DNA from: CAZBBC01 sp964489835
GTDB lineage: Bacteria; Calditrichota; Calditrichia; JAJRVZ01
DNA length: 64,000 bases
NCBI GenBank assembly: GCA_964489835.1
Contig: CAZBBC010000012.1
Coordinates: 1 to 64,000 of the forward strand
Direction of reading: 5' to 3'
Each line of letters starts with the position of its first letter. Position 1 is the first letter of the stretch. A model generated the notes under the pieces. The model was not told the origin of the DNA. It did no database searches and saw only the letters and a list, made by a program, of their open reading frames with translations. The translations under genes and the position numbers were made by a program. Below are positions 45,439 to 54,994 of the stretch, piece after piece.

Positions 45439-46455
45439 ATGTACAGCCTTCTTAATTATGTGTTTACAAATCTTGGGATTGATCTTGGTACTGCTAATAC
45501 GGTGGTATTTGCCGAGAGGAAAGGCTACGTTGTAAATCAACCGTCTGTTATTGCTTTTAACAAAAATTATCATATGATCGCATATGGCACTGAAGCTAAA
45601 GAGATGTTAGGCAAAACCGGTGACCGAATAAAAGTGATCCGACCACTGGCCGATGGTGTGATTGCTGATTTTGTAGCTGGCGAGGAGATGGTTAAGGCTT
45701 TCATACGAAGTGCATCAATTCCAAAATATCGTATCGGCAGAATTGTAATGGGAGTTCCGACAGGCATTACAGAGGTTGAAAAGGTGGCAGTTATTGAATC
45801 CGCAGAACAGGCCGGTGCTCGGGAGGTTTACCTCATTGCTGAACCAATGGCCGCAGCCATCGGTATTGGTATTGATGTTAAGGGTAAAGATGCACATATG
45901 ATCGTCGATATTGGTGGTGGAACTACAGATATCGCAGTTATAAATTATGGTGGGATAGTTGTTGATAATACCATTCGTATCGCCGGGGACGAATTGAACG
46001 AAGCGATCATACGCTATTTTAAGATGAAGTACAATATGCGAATTGGGGAAACAACTGCTGAACGTTTGAAAATATCTTTCGGTACGGTCTCTGATAAGCA
46101 TAATGGACAAGCAGTTACAATAAAGGGTCTGGATGTACAAAACGGACTTCCCCGTCAGTTAATCCTAACCAACAGCTGTTTTGTCGAGGCTACAAAAGAT
46201 GTGGTCGAGACAATTATTTCTGCAATCATGAATACCCTGGAGAAATTACCGGCAGAGTTAGTAAACGATTTAGTCGATAGAGGTATCATACTTACCGGTG
46301 GTGGATCACTTTTAACCGGGCTCAGTGAGGTGATTTCCGAAAAAACCTCTCTTCCTGTGAGTGTTGCAGATAATGCGTTATTTTCGGTTGCTGAGGGAAC
46401 ACGCCTCATACTCGATGATTTTAAAAACTATCATGATATCCTGATGCGGAGGTAA
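45439..46455 (+). CDS. mreB: Rod shape-determining protein MreB
   Basis: Actin-like filament protein organising cell-wall synthesis. Actin-fold motifs: LGIDLGTANTVV (phosphate 1), RIVMGVPTGITEVEK, AEPMAAAIGIG, DIGGGTTDIAVI (phosphate 2) and GIILTGGGSLLTGL (adenosine). AGGTGAGG stands just before the ATG at 45439; the GTG at 45430 is an alternative. mreC and mreD, which often follow, are absent here; a TPR protein comes next. Confidence 0.94.
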   Translation: MYSLLNYVFTNLGIDLGTANTVVFAERKGYVVNQPSVIAFNKNYHMIAYGTEAKEMLGKTGDRIKVIRPLADGVIADFVAGEEMVKAFIRSASIPKYRIGRIVMGVPTGITEVEKVAVIESAEQAGAREVYLIAEPMAAAIGIGIDVKGKDAHMIVDIGGGTTDIAVINYGGIVVDNTIRIAGDELNEAIIRYFKMKYNMRIGETTAERLKISFGTVSDKHNGQAVTIKGLDVQNGLPRQLILTNSCFVEATKDVVETIISAIMNTLEKLPAELVNDLVDRGIILTGGGSLLTGLSEVISEKTSLPVSVADNALFSVAEGTRLILDDFKNYHDILMRR

Positions 46456-46608
46456 GTTATCCTTCAATATCAGTTTTTTATTTTTAATAATAATGTTGGT
46501 TAAGAACAATGGGTTGTCGCCGATTTACTTCTTTATTCTCTTGCTTCCATAATTTATTTCTCTCTAATACTCACCCTTAATGATTATTACAGATTGAACA
46601 GGCGGCAC

Positions 46609-47640
46609 ATGTTAAGAAACAGATTTCTGATATATATACTGATCCTTTATTCGGCGACCAATATACTGATGGCCGGTAATAATTGGATCAAAACGACCAT
46701 TGACCTGACAATTAATACCGATTTTGACAGCGCTCTGCGTCTTGTATATAATCGTATTGAAAAAAATCAAAACGATTACAGGGCGTATTTTTATCTGGCA
46801 GCGACTTTGAATTCAAAAATGACACATTTTGAAAATCAGGATGAATTAGATCAATTTGATATGGCTATAGATAAAACCATTCAGTTAGTAGAAAAACAAC
46901 TGGATAACAGTGCTGCTCTGCCAGATTCCATGTATGCTCAATTATTGTTTTATAAAGGCAGCGCTTATGGATACAGAGCATACAACCAGGGTGCTACGGG
47001 TAACTGGTTAGGTGCTATCTCAAACGGAATCAAGTCGGTAGGCGATTTAAAGGAAGCTCTCGAGAGTGATTCGACTGTTTATGGTGCCTATCTGGGAATC
47101 GGTGTATACAAATACTGGCGTTATAGTCGTTTGAAATTTATTTCCTGGTTACCTTTTGTTCCTGATGATCGTGATGAAGGAATTAAAATGATAACGGTTG
47201 CCATTTCTCATGATTCCCTGAGTCGGTATATGGCCATGCATCAGTTGGTGTATATACTGCTCGATTACGGGGAAAGAGAACGTGCGATTTACTTTGCAGA
47301 AAAGATCGTTGAAAAATATCCCCAGAGCCAATTTATGTGGTGGGCGAAGGCACATGCTTATTTTAAGAATGAAGATTACCATAGAGCCGCGTCTGCTTAC
47401 CTGGAATTACGCCGTTTAATTGAAGCGGATAAGCAGCGGAATATAGCCCATTTACTCAAATGTGATTTTAAATTAGCTTTGATCTATAAAGAATTGAAAG
47501 AATTCCCAAAGTGCAGAGATCGCTGTCAGGAAATCCTGAGGCTATCAGAAACGACAGTATTGACTGAGAATGCCAGAAAAATTATTTCCCAGACCAGAGA
47601 AATCGTTGAAAAGTGTCAATCACAAATGTCCGAACAATAA
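46609..47640 (+). CDS. Secreted TPR-repeat protein, unknown function
   Basis: 343 residues with an N-terminal signal segment (MLRNRFLIYILILYSATNIL) and probable cleavage near AGNN. Helical pairs of TPR type fill the rest: ALRLVYNRIEKNQNDYRAYFYLAA, then YGDYGERERAIYFAEKIVEKYPQ-like repeats and EDYHRAASAYLELRR. A conserved GATGNWLGAISNGIKS and VYGAYLGIGVYKYWRYSRLKF part is typical of a TPR family in FCB genomes. ATG at 46609 is chosen over a TTG 15 bases upstream. Probably periplasmic; function unknown. Confidence 0.75.
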   Translation: MLRNRFLIYILILYSATNILMAGNNWIKTTIDLTINTDFDSALRLVYNRIEKNQNDYRAYFYLAATLNSKMTHFENQDELDQFDMAIDKTIQLVEKQLDNSAALPDSMYAQLLFYKGSAYGYRAYNQGATGNWLGAISNGIKSVGDLKEALESDSTVYGAYLGIGVYKYWRYSRLKFISWLPFVPDDRDEGIKMITVAISHDSLSRYMAMHQLVYILLDYGERERAIYFAEKIVEKYPQSQFMWWAKAHAYFKNEDYHRAASAYLELRRLIEADKQRNIAHLLKCDFKLALIYKELKEFPKCRDRCQEILRLSETTVLTENARKIISQTREIVEKCQSQMSEQ

Positions 47641-47642
47641 AC

Positions 47643-47659
47643 AACCTGGATTATTCACC
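47643..47659. repeat. Possible solo end of the MITE-like family
   Basis: AACCTGGATTATTCACC matches the left terminus of element A (36358-36374) except for one base. A short partial inverse (CCAGGT) lies at 47679-47692. No second full terminus is found. Confidence 0.35.
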
Positions 47660-47915
47660 TTATTTAAAAGCCTTTAACCAGGTACAAGCCTTGTTTTCAT
47701 TTTGATTTATGCAAATTTCATGCCTAAATTTCTTGCGTTCAATTTTTATTATAACTAATATATTGTAATTGTATTAGATATTGCGCACGGAAGCACTTAG
47801 AAATCCAATACTTTATAAATCCGGTCCTTCACCTCACGTTTATATCATTTCGTGTTGAAGGGATCTGAATGTTCACGCGTATTAATATAAATAAATTTTT
47901 TACGAACGGTTAATA

Positions 47916-49388
47916 ATGGTTCAACTATCACAATCAATGAGAATGGGGCTGGTGCAGCAGTTATCGCCGCAGCAAATCCTGTTATCCACACTATTGCAAT
48001 TACCGCTCCTCAGTCTGGAACAGAAAATTCAGACGGAACTGGAACTGAATCCTGTACTGGAAGAGGGACTGGAAGAAGAGGTGGAAGAGGAAGTTGAATC
48101 TATTGAAGCAACACAGGAAGAGCAAGCCGAGGTTGAGAATGACCTGGAACTTACTGATCCTGAAGATAAAAATTCGGATTTGGATATTAAAGAATTGAAG
48201 GATGCTCAGTCAGATAGCGACTGGGATGAATTAATCAATGATGAAGAGTCCTACGAATATCGGTTACCACGTGACAAGAATGAAGAGGACTATGAGAAAC
48301 CAGAGATTGAGATCAGTTCAATGACCGATTATTTGATGGAACAATTGAATTATTTATCACTGGATGAACTCGATCAAAAGGTTGGTGAATATTTAATATG
48401 GAACATTAAAGACGACGGATATCTGGATGAGATAATTTCTATTGAAAGCATAGCCGAAATTTTTGACTGTGAACCAGCAAGAGTTGAAAAGGTTCTTAAA
48501 AAAATACAAAAATTCGAACCAGTCGGTGTTGGCAGCCGTAATTTACAAGAATGTTTATTTGTCCAAATCCAGGAAATAATACCATCTTGTGATCTGGCGC
48601 TGAGAATTATTCGCGATCATTTTGATGATTTTAAAAATAAACGATATGATAAAATAGTTACGGATCTTCAGATAGACCGGGATGCCTTGAGAAAAAATAT
48701 CGAAATTATCTCCCGATTGAACCCCAAGCCAGGGGAGGGGCTCTATAATTCAAAACATAATTATATCATACCTGATTTTATTGTTGAAAAAGTTGAAAAT
48801 GAATTCATTGTCACTTTAAATGACTGGAATATTCCTCCTTTGCGAATAAGTAAGACGTATAAGCAGTTACTGCGAAACAAAAATAATACCGATAAGGAAA
48901 CCAAACAGTATATCCGTAAGAAGATTGAATCAGCCAAGTGGTTTATCAGTTCCATTTATCAGCGCAAAGTTACCATGATTAATGTCATGCAGGCAATTGT
49001 GGAAAAGCAGTATGAATTCTTTTTAAAAGGTCCTGCACATATAAAGCCTCTGATCATGCGTGAAATAGCAGACATAATCAATATGGATATTTCAACGGTC
49101 AGTCGAGTGGCGAACGGTAAGTATGTTCAGACAGATTATGGAATATTTGAACTGAAATATTTTTTCACTGAGCGAATTCAAACGGATGATGGCGAAGAGG
49201 TCTCCACGCGAAAGGTTAAGGCGCGAATTAAAGAAATGGTGGATAATGAAGATTCGATTAAACCGATGAGCGATGAGAAAATATCACGAATTCTGACCAG
49301 GGAAGGTTTCCCGGTCGCCCGGAGAACCGTGGCCAAATATCGTGAACAGTTGAATATTTCTGTGGCCAGATTACGGAAGAAAGTCTAA
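47916..49388 (+). CDS. rpoN: RNA polymerase sigma-54 factor
   Basis: Directs RNA polymerase to -24/-12 promoters, requiring an AAA+ activator. The N-terminal Q/L-rich activator region (MRMGLVQQLSPQQILLSTLLQLP), an acidic linker (about 45-130), the core-binding domain and the C-terminal RpoN box (ARRTVAKYREQLNI) are all present. 490 residues. The NtrC-type regulator at 113 is a likely activator partner. It lies just before hslV. Confidence 0.97.
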   Translation: MVQLSQSMRMGLVQQLSPQQILLSTLLQLPLLSLEQKIQTELELNPVLEEGLEEEVEEEVESIEATQEEQAEVENDLELTDPEDKNSDLDIKELKDAQSDSDWDELINDEESYEYRLPRDKNEEDYEKPEIEISSMTDYLMEQLNYLSLDELDQKVGEYLIWNIKDDGYLDEIISIESIAEIFDCEPARVEKVLKKIQKFEPVGVGSRNLQECLFVQIQEIIPSCDLALRIIRDHFDDFKNKRYDKIVTDLQIDRDALRKNIEIISRLNPKPGEGLYNSKHNYIIPDFIVEKVENEFIVTLNDWNIPPLRISKTYKQLLRNKNNTDKETKQYIRKKIESAKWFISSIYQRKVTMINVMQAIVEKQYEFFLKGPAHIKPLIMREIADIINMDISTVSRVANGKYVQTDYGIFELKYFFTERIQTDDGEEVSTRKVKARIKEMVDNEDSIKPMSDEKISRILTREGFPVARRTVAKYREQLNISVARLRKKV

Positions 49389-49416
49389 CCAATACCATCA
49401 ATCATAGGAAAAAATA

Positions 49417-49965
49417 ATGCAAATGCACAAACCAGACAGGTTTATGGGTACCACTATTATTGGTGTCAGGAATAAGGGAAAGGTTGCCATGGGTGGGGAT
49501 GGTCAGGTAACCCTGGGCCAGACAGTTATGAAGCATCAATCGGTTAAAATACGCAAATTGTATAATGATACCATACTGGCAGGATTTGCCGGTGCCGCGG
49601 CCGATGCTTTCACCTTATTTGAAAAATTTGAAGTAAAATTGGAACGATATGCAGGTAATTTACCAAAGGTAGCGGTTGAACTGGCAAAAGAGTGGCGAAC
49701 GGATAAATATTTACGCCGTCTTGAGGCCTTGCTGGCGGTTATGGATAAGAAATACATTTTTCTTATATCAGGTACAGGGGACGTCATAGAACCGGATGAT
49801 GGTATCATTGCCATTGGTTCCGGCGGAAACTATGCCCTGGCTGCTGCACGGGGTCTGGTTAAACATTCGTCATTAAATACCGAGGAAATTGTAAAGGAGT
49901 CGCTACAAATCGCTGCGGATATATGTATTTATACAAACAGTAATATTAATATTTTATCCTTATAA
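49417..49965 (+). CDS. hslV: ATP-dependent protease peptidase subunit HslV
   Basis: Proteasome-like peptidase that forms a complex with HslU. Catalytic Thr12 (FMGTTIIGVRNKG) is exposed after removal of an 11-residue propeptide. Other landmarks are GGDGQVTLG and IGSGGNYALAAARGL. 182 residues. hslU starts 13 bases downstream, and the pair sits after rpoN. Confidence 0.97.
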   Translation: MQMHKPDRFMGTTIIGVRNKGKVAMGGDGQVTLGQTVMKHQSVKIRKLYNDTILAGFAGAAADAFTLFEKFEVKLERYAGNLPKVAVELAKEWRTDKYLRRLEALLAVMDKKYIFLISGTGDVIEPDDGIIAIGSGGNYALAAARGLVKHSSLNTEEIVKESLQIAADICIYTNSNINILSL

Positions 49966-49978
49966 GGAAAATTATTGA

Positions 49979-51337
49979 ATGAACGAATTTACTCCGGGTG
50001 AGATCGTCAAAGAACTCGACAAATATATCATTGGGCAGGATCAAGCTAAAAAATCTGTTGCCATTGCTTTAAGAAATCGCTGGCGGCGTCAAATGGTTAA
50101 AGATCATCTCCGCGAAGAGATCATGCCGAATAATATTATACTAATAGGTCCTACTGGTGTAGGTAAAACAGAAATTTCGCGACGCCTGGCGCGGTTGGCA
50201 AATGCGGCCTTTATTAAGGTTGAGGCCTCAAAGTTTACTGAAGTTGGCTATGTGGGCCGTGATGTTGATTCAATTATTCGTGATTTGATGGATATCAGTG
50301 TGCAGATGGTACGCCAGGATAAAACCCAGACCGTAGAGAAGAAAGCACGGGAAAATGCAACAGAAAAATTACTGGATATTTTATTACCACCGATCTCTTC
50401 CCGTCAGAAACCGGTCGGTGAAATGGGAGAAACCGATGAACTGGAACTGCGCCATCAGCGTACACGGGAGAAATTGCGCGCACAACTCCAAAAAGGACAA
50501 TTGGATGACCGTACAATCGAAATAGATGTTCCCACCGATTCTACGCCCATGCTTCAAGTATTTTCGCCTATGGGAATCGAGGAAATGGGAATGAATCTGC
50601 AGGATATATTTGGCGGTATGATGCCTAAAAAAATGAAAAAACGGAAAACGACGGTTCCACAAGCATTGCTGATCCTGACACAACAAGAGGCGCAGAAGCT
50701 GATTGATATGGAAGAAGTTATCCGGGAAGCGACGCAGCGAGTGGAAAATTCCGGTATTGTTTTTCTCGATGAAATTGATAAAGTTGCCGGTTCGAATTCA
50801 GGAAAACATGGTCCCGATGTTTCACGGGAGGGTGTACAACGGGATTTGTTACCGGTTGTTGAAGGTACGTCTGTAGCTACAAAATATGGGGTCATAAAAA
50901 CAGATCACATTTTATTTATTGCTTCAGGGGCGTTTCATGTTTCAAAACCCTCAGATCTGATCCCTGAACTCCAGGGTCGCTTTCCAATCCGAGTAGAGTT
51001 GAACAGTCTGAGTGAAAAAGATTTTATCCGTATCCTGACGGAACCGGAAAATGCTCTGATAAAACAATACACCGCTCTATTGGAGACAGAAGATGTGACC
51101 TTGTCATTTACCAAGGGGGCAATCGCCGAAATCGCCAGAATTGCCACACTGGTGAATACCAAAGCCGAGAATATCGGCGCCCGGCGTCTGCATACTATTA
51201 TGTCTACGTTGCTGGAAGATATACTTTTTAATGTGCCTGAAATGGGAGCAAAGAAAATCACCATTGACGGGAAGATGGTGAAAGAAAAACTGGAAACGAT
51301 TGTTGAGGATGAAGACCTGAGCAAGTATATTTTATAA
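49979..51337 (+). CDS. hslU: HslU ATPase of the HslUV protease
   Basis: AAA+ unfoldase feeding HslV. Walker A GPTGVGKTE, the pore motif GYVGRD, the inserted I-domain (about 110-240), Walker B GIVFLDEIDK, and sensor-2 GARRLHTI are present. The C-terminal tail (DEDLSKYIL) matches the residues that dock into HslV. 452 residues. Probably in one operon with hslV and, 35 bases on, argF. Confidence 0.98.
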   Translation: MNEFTPGEIVKELDKYIIGQDQAKKSVAIALRNRWRRQMVKDHLREEIMPNNIILIGPTGVGKTEISRRLARLANAAFIKVEASKFTEVGYVGRDVDSIIRDLMDISVQMVRQDKTQTVEKKARENATEKLLDILLPPISSRQKPVGEMGETDELELRHQRTREKLRAQLQKGQLDDRTIEIDVPTDSTPMLQVFSPMGIEEMGMNLQDIFGGMMPKKMKKRKTTVPQALLILTQQEAQKLIDMEEVIREATQRVENSGIVFLDEIDKVAGSNSGKHGPDVSREGVQRDLLPVVEGTSVATKYGVIKTDHILFIASGAFHVSKPSDLIPELQGRFPIRVELNSLSEKDFIRILTEPENALIKQYTALLETEDVTLSFTKGAIAEIARIATLVNTKAENIGARRLHTIMSTLLEDILFNVPEMGAKKITIDGKMVKEKLETIVEDEDLSKYIL

Positions 51338-51372
51338 CAGCTGATCTGAGAAACAGAAATAAGGGAGCAGAA

Positions 51373-52290
51373 GTGATAAAACATTTTTTATCCATTTCAG
51401 ATTATTCCAAAGAAGAAATCATCGATATATTTGATCTGACAGAAGAATTAAAAGATAAAACCCATCGGGGTATAGAACATCATTTATGTCCGGGGAAAAC
51501 CATGGCCATGATCTTTGCCAAACCATCCGCCCGGACACGTATCTCTTTTGAAACAGGTATGTATCAGTTAGGTGGTTATGCGTTGTATCTCTCTCCCAAT
51601 GATATTGGGATTGGGAAAAGGGAAGCGGTTTGTGATATTTCCCGGGTAATCTCGCGTTATAATGATATCATTATGGCGCGTCTGTTTGATCATAAGCATA
51701 TGCTGGAATTGGCAGAATTTGCTTCTGTGCCGGTAATTAATGGATTAACCGACTACAATCATCCCTGTCAAATAATGGCTGATATGTTTACAATCCGGGA
51801 ATTTCGGGGCACATTGGATAATTTAAAAATTGTTTATATTGGTGATGGAAATAATGTAGCGAATTCATGGATCAACCTGTCCTCAATTCTTTCCTTCGAT
51901 CTGGTCATTTGTTCACCTTCCGGATATGAACCGGATAAAGTAACGCTGGCGCAGGCCAGGGAGAAAAAGATCAGTTGTATAAAAGTATTATCAGATCCGA
52001 GGGAAGCTGTCCTCAATGCTGATATTGTTTATACCGATGTTTGGGCCAGTATGGGGCAGGAGGATGAGGCCCGGGAACGTGAACGGGTGTTTAAGGATTT
52101 TCAGGTAAACAGTGAATTGATGTCGCATGCCAAATCAGATGCTAAAGTCATGCATTGCCTGCCGGCGCACCGCGGTAGTGAAATAACCGATGAAGTTTTA
52201 GATGGTCCACAGTCGATTGTGTTTGATGAAGCTGAAAACCGGATGCATGTGCAAAAAGCAATTATTGTAAAACTGCTCGATAAATCATAA
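51373..52290 (+). CDS. argF: Ornithine carbamoyltransferase
   Basis: Makes citrulline from ornithine and carbamoyl phosphate in arginine synthesis. Carbamoyl-phosphate motif S52-x-R-T-R (SARTR), H130-P-C-Q and the ornithine-binding H261-C-L-P are intact, and the C-terminus is typical. Residue A53 differs from the usual T or L in this position but the S, R, T and R remain. GTG start, preceded by AAGGGAG. 305 residues. Other arg genes are not in the window. Confidence 0.92.
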   Translation: MIKHFLSISDYSKEEIIDIFDLTEELKDKTHRGIEHHLCPGKTMAMIFAKPSARTRISFETGMYQLGGYALYLSPNDIGIGKREAVCDISRVISRYNDIIMARLFDHKHMLELAEFASVPVINGLTDYNHPCQIMADMFTIREFRGTLDNLKIVYIGDGNNVANSWINLSSILSFDLVICSPSGYEPDKVTLAQAREKKISCIKVLSDPREAVLNADIVYTDVWASMGQEDEARERERVFKDFQVNSELMSHAKSDAKVMHCLPAHRGSEITDEVLDGPQSIVFDEAENRMHVQKAIIVKLLDKS

Positions 52291-52303
52291 ATTTGTTCTC
52301 ACG

Positions 52304-53317
52304 ATGGCTGAGAACTACTCTTCACTAAAAATTATTGAGGTTCAGGGATCAGATTCTGCCCTGTGGGATAACTTTGTAAAAAAATCTCCACAGGGTAATT
52401 TTTTTCATTCCATTACCTGGGCTAATATTATTTCCAACACATTTAGCCGTAAGTTTAAAACGCTGATATGTGTTAAAAATGAACAGCCTGTCGGTGGGAT
52501 GATTTTTTTTGAGCATAAAAAATTAATATGGAGAATGATTACACCAACACCTCTATTTCCTTATACAGCACCGTTCTATTACCAGCCAACAGATGAGAAA
52601 TATCAGAAAACCATTCATATGCAATTAAACATTTCTGCTGCGTTCGAGGAGTATCTGCACAGAAACTATGATTACTGGATTCTTGATTCGCAGGCAAGCA
52701 ACAAAGATATGCGTGCTTATCTGTGGCAGGGGGCCGTGGTAGAACCTAAATACAACTATGTGGTGACTCTGGATGAAAAAGAAAATCTGATTAATAATTT
52801 TAATCAAAATCTGCGTAAAAAACTTAAACAGGCTGCTAAACAGGGTGCTGTTGTCAGAGAGTCAGAAGACTGGCCGCTGATAGTTGATTTGATCATCAAA
52901 AGCTATTATCGTCACGGTATCCGCCCCCATATTTCAGTGTGTGCTTTACAGACTTTGCTTGAAACGGCTCTCAACCTTTCTCAGGTAAAACTATTTTTAT
53001 TTGAATTAGACGGGAAGATTCGGGCAGCGCGTGTCGTCGTCATCGATGAGGATACCATTTTTGATCTTCTGGCAGGGAGTGCAGATGAAAGTGGCATAGG
53101 TTCGGCCTATCTTGTAAACCAGATCCTGATGCAGTTTGTTAACAGTCACAAATATTTTGACTTTATGGGCGCAGATCATCCGCAGATTGAACAATTTAAA
53201 AGAAGCTTTGGAGGTGAATTAGTTCAGGGCTTTCGCATTACCAACAAGGTTAAAAAACCACTCTCCTGGTTCATTCAGACTCACCAATATCGCTTGCGTA
53301 AAAATCGTATATTATGA
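52304..53317 (+). CDS. FemAB/GNAT-type acyltransferase
   Basis: 337 residues that look like two fused GNAT folds as in FemAB/MurM proteins, enzymes that add amino acids to peptidoglycan or acyl groups to sugars. Hallmarks: GNFFHSITWANIIS near the start, LINNFNQNLRKKLKQAAKQGAVV in the middle, and a final GADHPQIEQFKRSFGGELVQGF. It opens a tight envelope cluster: the next gene starts four bases inside its end. The acceptor and donor are unknown. Confidence 0.75.
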   Translation: MAENYSSLKIIEVQGSDSALWDNFVKKSPQGNFFHSITWANIISNTFSRKFKTLICVKNEQPVGGMIFFEHKKLIWRMITPTPLFPYTAPFYYQPTDEKYQKTIHMQLNISAAFEEYLHRNYDYWILDSQASNKDMRAYLWQGAVVEPKYNYVVTLDEKENLINNFNQNLRKKLKQAAKQGAVVRESEDWPLIVDLIIKSYYRHGIRPHISVCALQTLLETALNLSQVKLFLFELDGKIRAARVVVIDEDTIFDLLAGSADESGIGSAYLVNQILMQFVNSHKYFDFMGADHPQIEQFKRSFGGELVQGFRITNKVKKPLSWFIQTHQYRLRKNRIL

Positions 53318-54993
53318 ATATCAACTTTCTTATTGAAAAAGAATTTTTTTCCCGGCGGCTGGAATATGCTGTCCGCACGATCGCCCGCAGAATAGGTTAC
53401 CCCTATCGCATTATATTTGATCCAAAAACATTTAAACCTCATGACCTATCCATTGCCTATCATCCAATAGCAACATTTGACCAATCATTTACTAAACCTG
53501 CAATAATTATATATAATTCAGAACAGATTGAAAATCTTGACAAGGCAGAGCGGGCGATTAATCTTTTTGAATGGGGCGGTCACACCTTGCCGGTTATCGG
53601 AAACAAGGCAGATGAGACAAATTTATGCGGATGGATACCGGACAAGAATGGTATTTTTTATAAGAAAACCAAGTCGGGTTCCTGGTTAATTCCGGTAGAT
53701 ATTTTTTTAAATGTGTTCTATCATCTTAGTCGCTATGAGGAAAGATGGCGGCACTTTACCGATGAAACAGCAACTGATTTTTCGACTTCCATCCTCTCGC
53801 GGTATCAGGAATTAAAGGTACCGGTTGTAGATGTGTTGATAGACTATTTTGATGAAATTATCAGGGCAAGGATCGGGTACGATAAAAAAATAGCTGTAAG
53901 GGTCCTGCGCTGGCCGGGCGGTGAGGAAATGGGGGTAGCATTAACCCATGATGTGGATATCACCAGAGGAGTGCATTTTAGCACAAAATTGAAAAAAAAA
54001 GCAGAAGGATATTTTCAACGTTTCCTGGGTAACAAACAAGCATTTGAACTGATCAATAAGGAGATGAGCAATAAAGATGCTCAGAACTGGAATTTCCCTG
54101 AATTGATGAATTTCTATAAATCGATGGGATGGCGCGCTACTTTTTTCTTTTTGGCTAAAACAATGGAAGGTTCCCATTATCGTTATAATATTTCGACAAA
54201 GAAGTATAGAAAATTGTTTGATCAATTAAAATCAGCAGGACATGAAATTGCACTTCATCCCAGTAAATTTGCCTTTGACAAACCAAAGTATTACAGGGAA
54301 GAAAAAAGAAAATTGGAATTAATCAGTGCTGAAAAAATTGAAGGTATGCGGCAACATTTCCTTCGCGCTAAATTTCCCAGACTCTGGGTTTTTGCTGAAA
54401 AGGCATCCCTTAGTTATGACTCGTCACTGGGATATAATTATCAAAGTGGATTTCGTGCCGGTACGTCTCATCCTTTTATAACTTATGATGTATTCGAAGA
54501 TAAACCACAGTCTTTAACTGAATTTTCTTTGCACTTGTTTGAATATAACCTGCCTGAATCCGGAGAAAAAATTCAAAAATCAAAAGAGATAATATCAGAA
54601 TTGATACATCAAGTATCCAGATTCAATGGATTAATGGTAAGCCTGTTCCATCCAAGTAATTATCTGAGGCAACCGTATCAGGAATTATGGGAGTATCTTC
54701 ATGAGGAGCTAAAAAAGAAAAAAATCTATATCGCTACTCTGAAGGAGCATTTACAATGGCAGCGCAGGCGTGAGCGTATAAATATCAGTGTAGGACACCC
54801 TAAAAATAAACAGCCAGAAATAGAAATCACCCTCCCGGAAGGACAGCATCAGATAGCTGTAGAGTTTATAGGAGCCGTGGAACCAAGCATCTGCAAGGAC
54901 GTCAAAATAGGTAAAATTCGAAACGGTTGTTATCTTCTTTCCACCCAAAAAACACATATGGCGATTTCATTGAAAAAAAAGGATCGTCAATAA
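53314..54993 (+). CDS. Polysaccharide deacetylase-family protein with N-terminal extension
   Basis: 559 residues. An N-terminal region of about 190 residues is conserved in a family found in FCB bacteria, then the NodB-like deacetylase barrel: THDVD (metal Asp pair) near residue 212 and GHEIALHPS near 307. The usual second metal His of H(S/T)xxH is not visible; HPS is typical of this subfamily. It ends with a 60-residue beta-rich tail. Overlaps the FemAB-like gene by four bases and abuts the next gene. Likely removes acetyl groups from a cell-surface glycan. Confidence 0.78.
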   Translation: MNINFLIEKEFFSRRLEYAVRTIARRIGYPYRIIFDPKTFKPHDLSIAYHPIATFDQSFTKPAIIIYNSEQIENLDKAERAINLFEWGGHTLPVIGNKADETNLCGWIPDKNGIFYKKTKSGSWLIPVDIFLNVFYHLSRYEERWRHFTDETATDFSTSILSRYQELKVPVVDVLIDYFDEIIRARIGYDKKIAVRVLRWPGGEEMGVALTHDVDITRGVHFSTKLKKKAEGYFQRFLGNKQAFELINKEMSNKDAQNWNFPELMNFYKSMGWRATFFFLAKTMEGSHYRYNISTKKYRKLFDQLKSAGHEIALHPSKFAFDKPKYYREEKRKLELISAEKIEGMRQHFLRAKFPRLWVFAEKASLSYDSSLGYNYQSGFRAGTSHPFITYDVFEDKPQSLTEFSLHLFEYNLPESGEKIQKSKEIISELIHQVSRFNGLMVSLFHPSNYLRQPYQELWEYLHEELKKKKIYIATLKEHLQWQRRRERINISVGHPKNKQPEIEITLPEGQHQIAVEFIGAVEPSICKDVKIGKIRNGCYLLSTQKTHMAISLKKKDRQ

Positions 54994-54994
54994 G

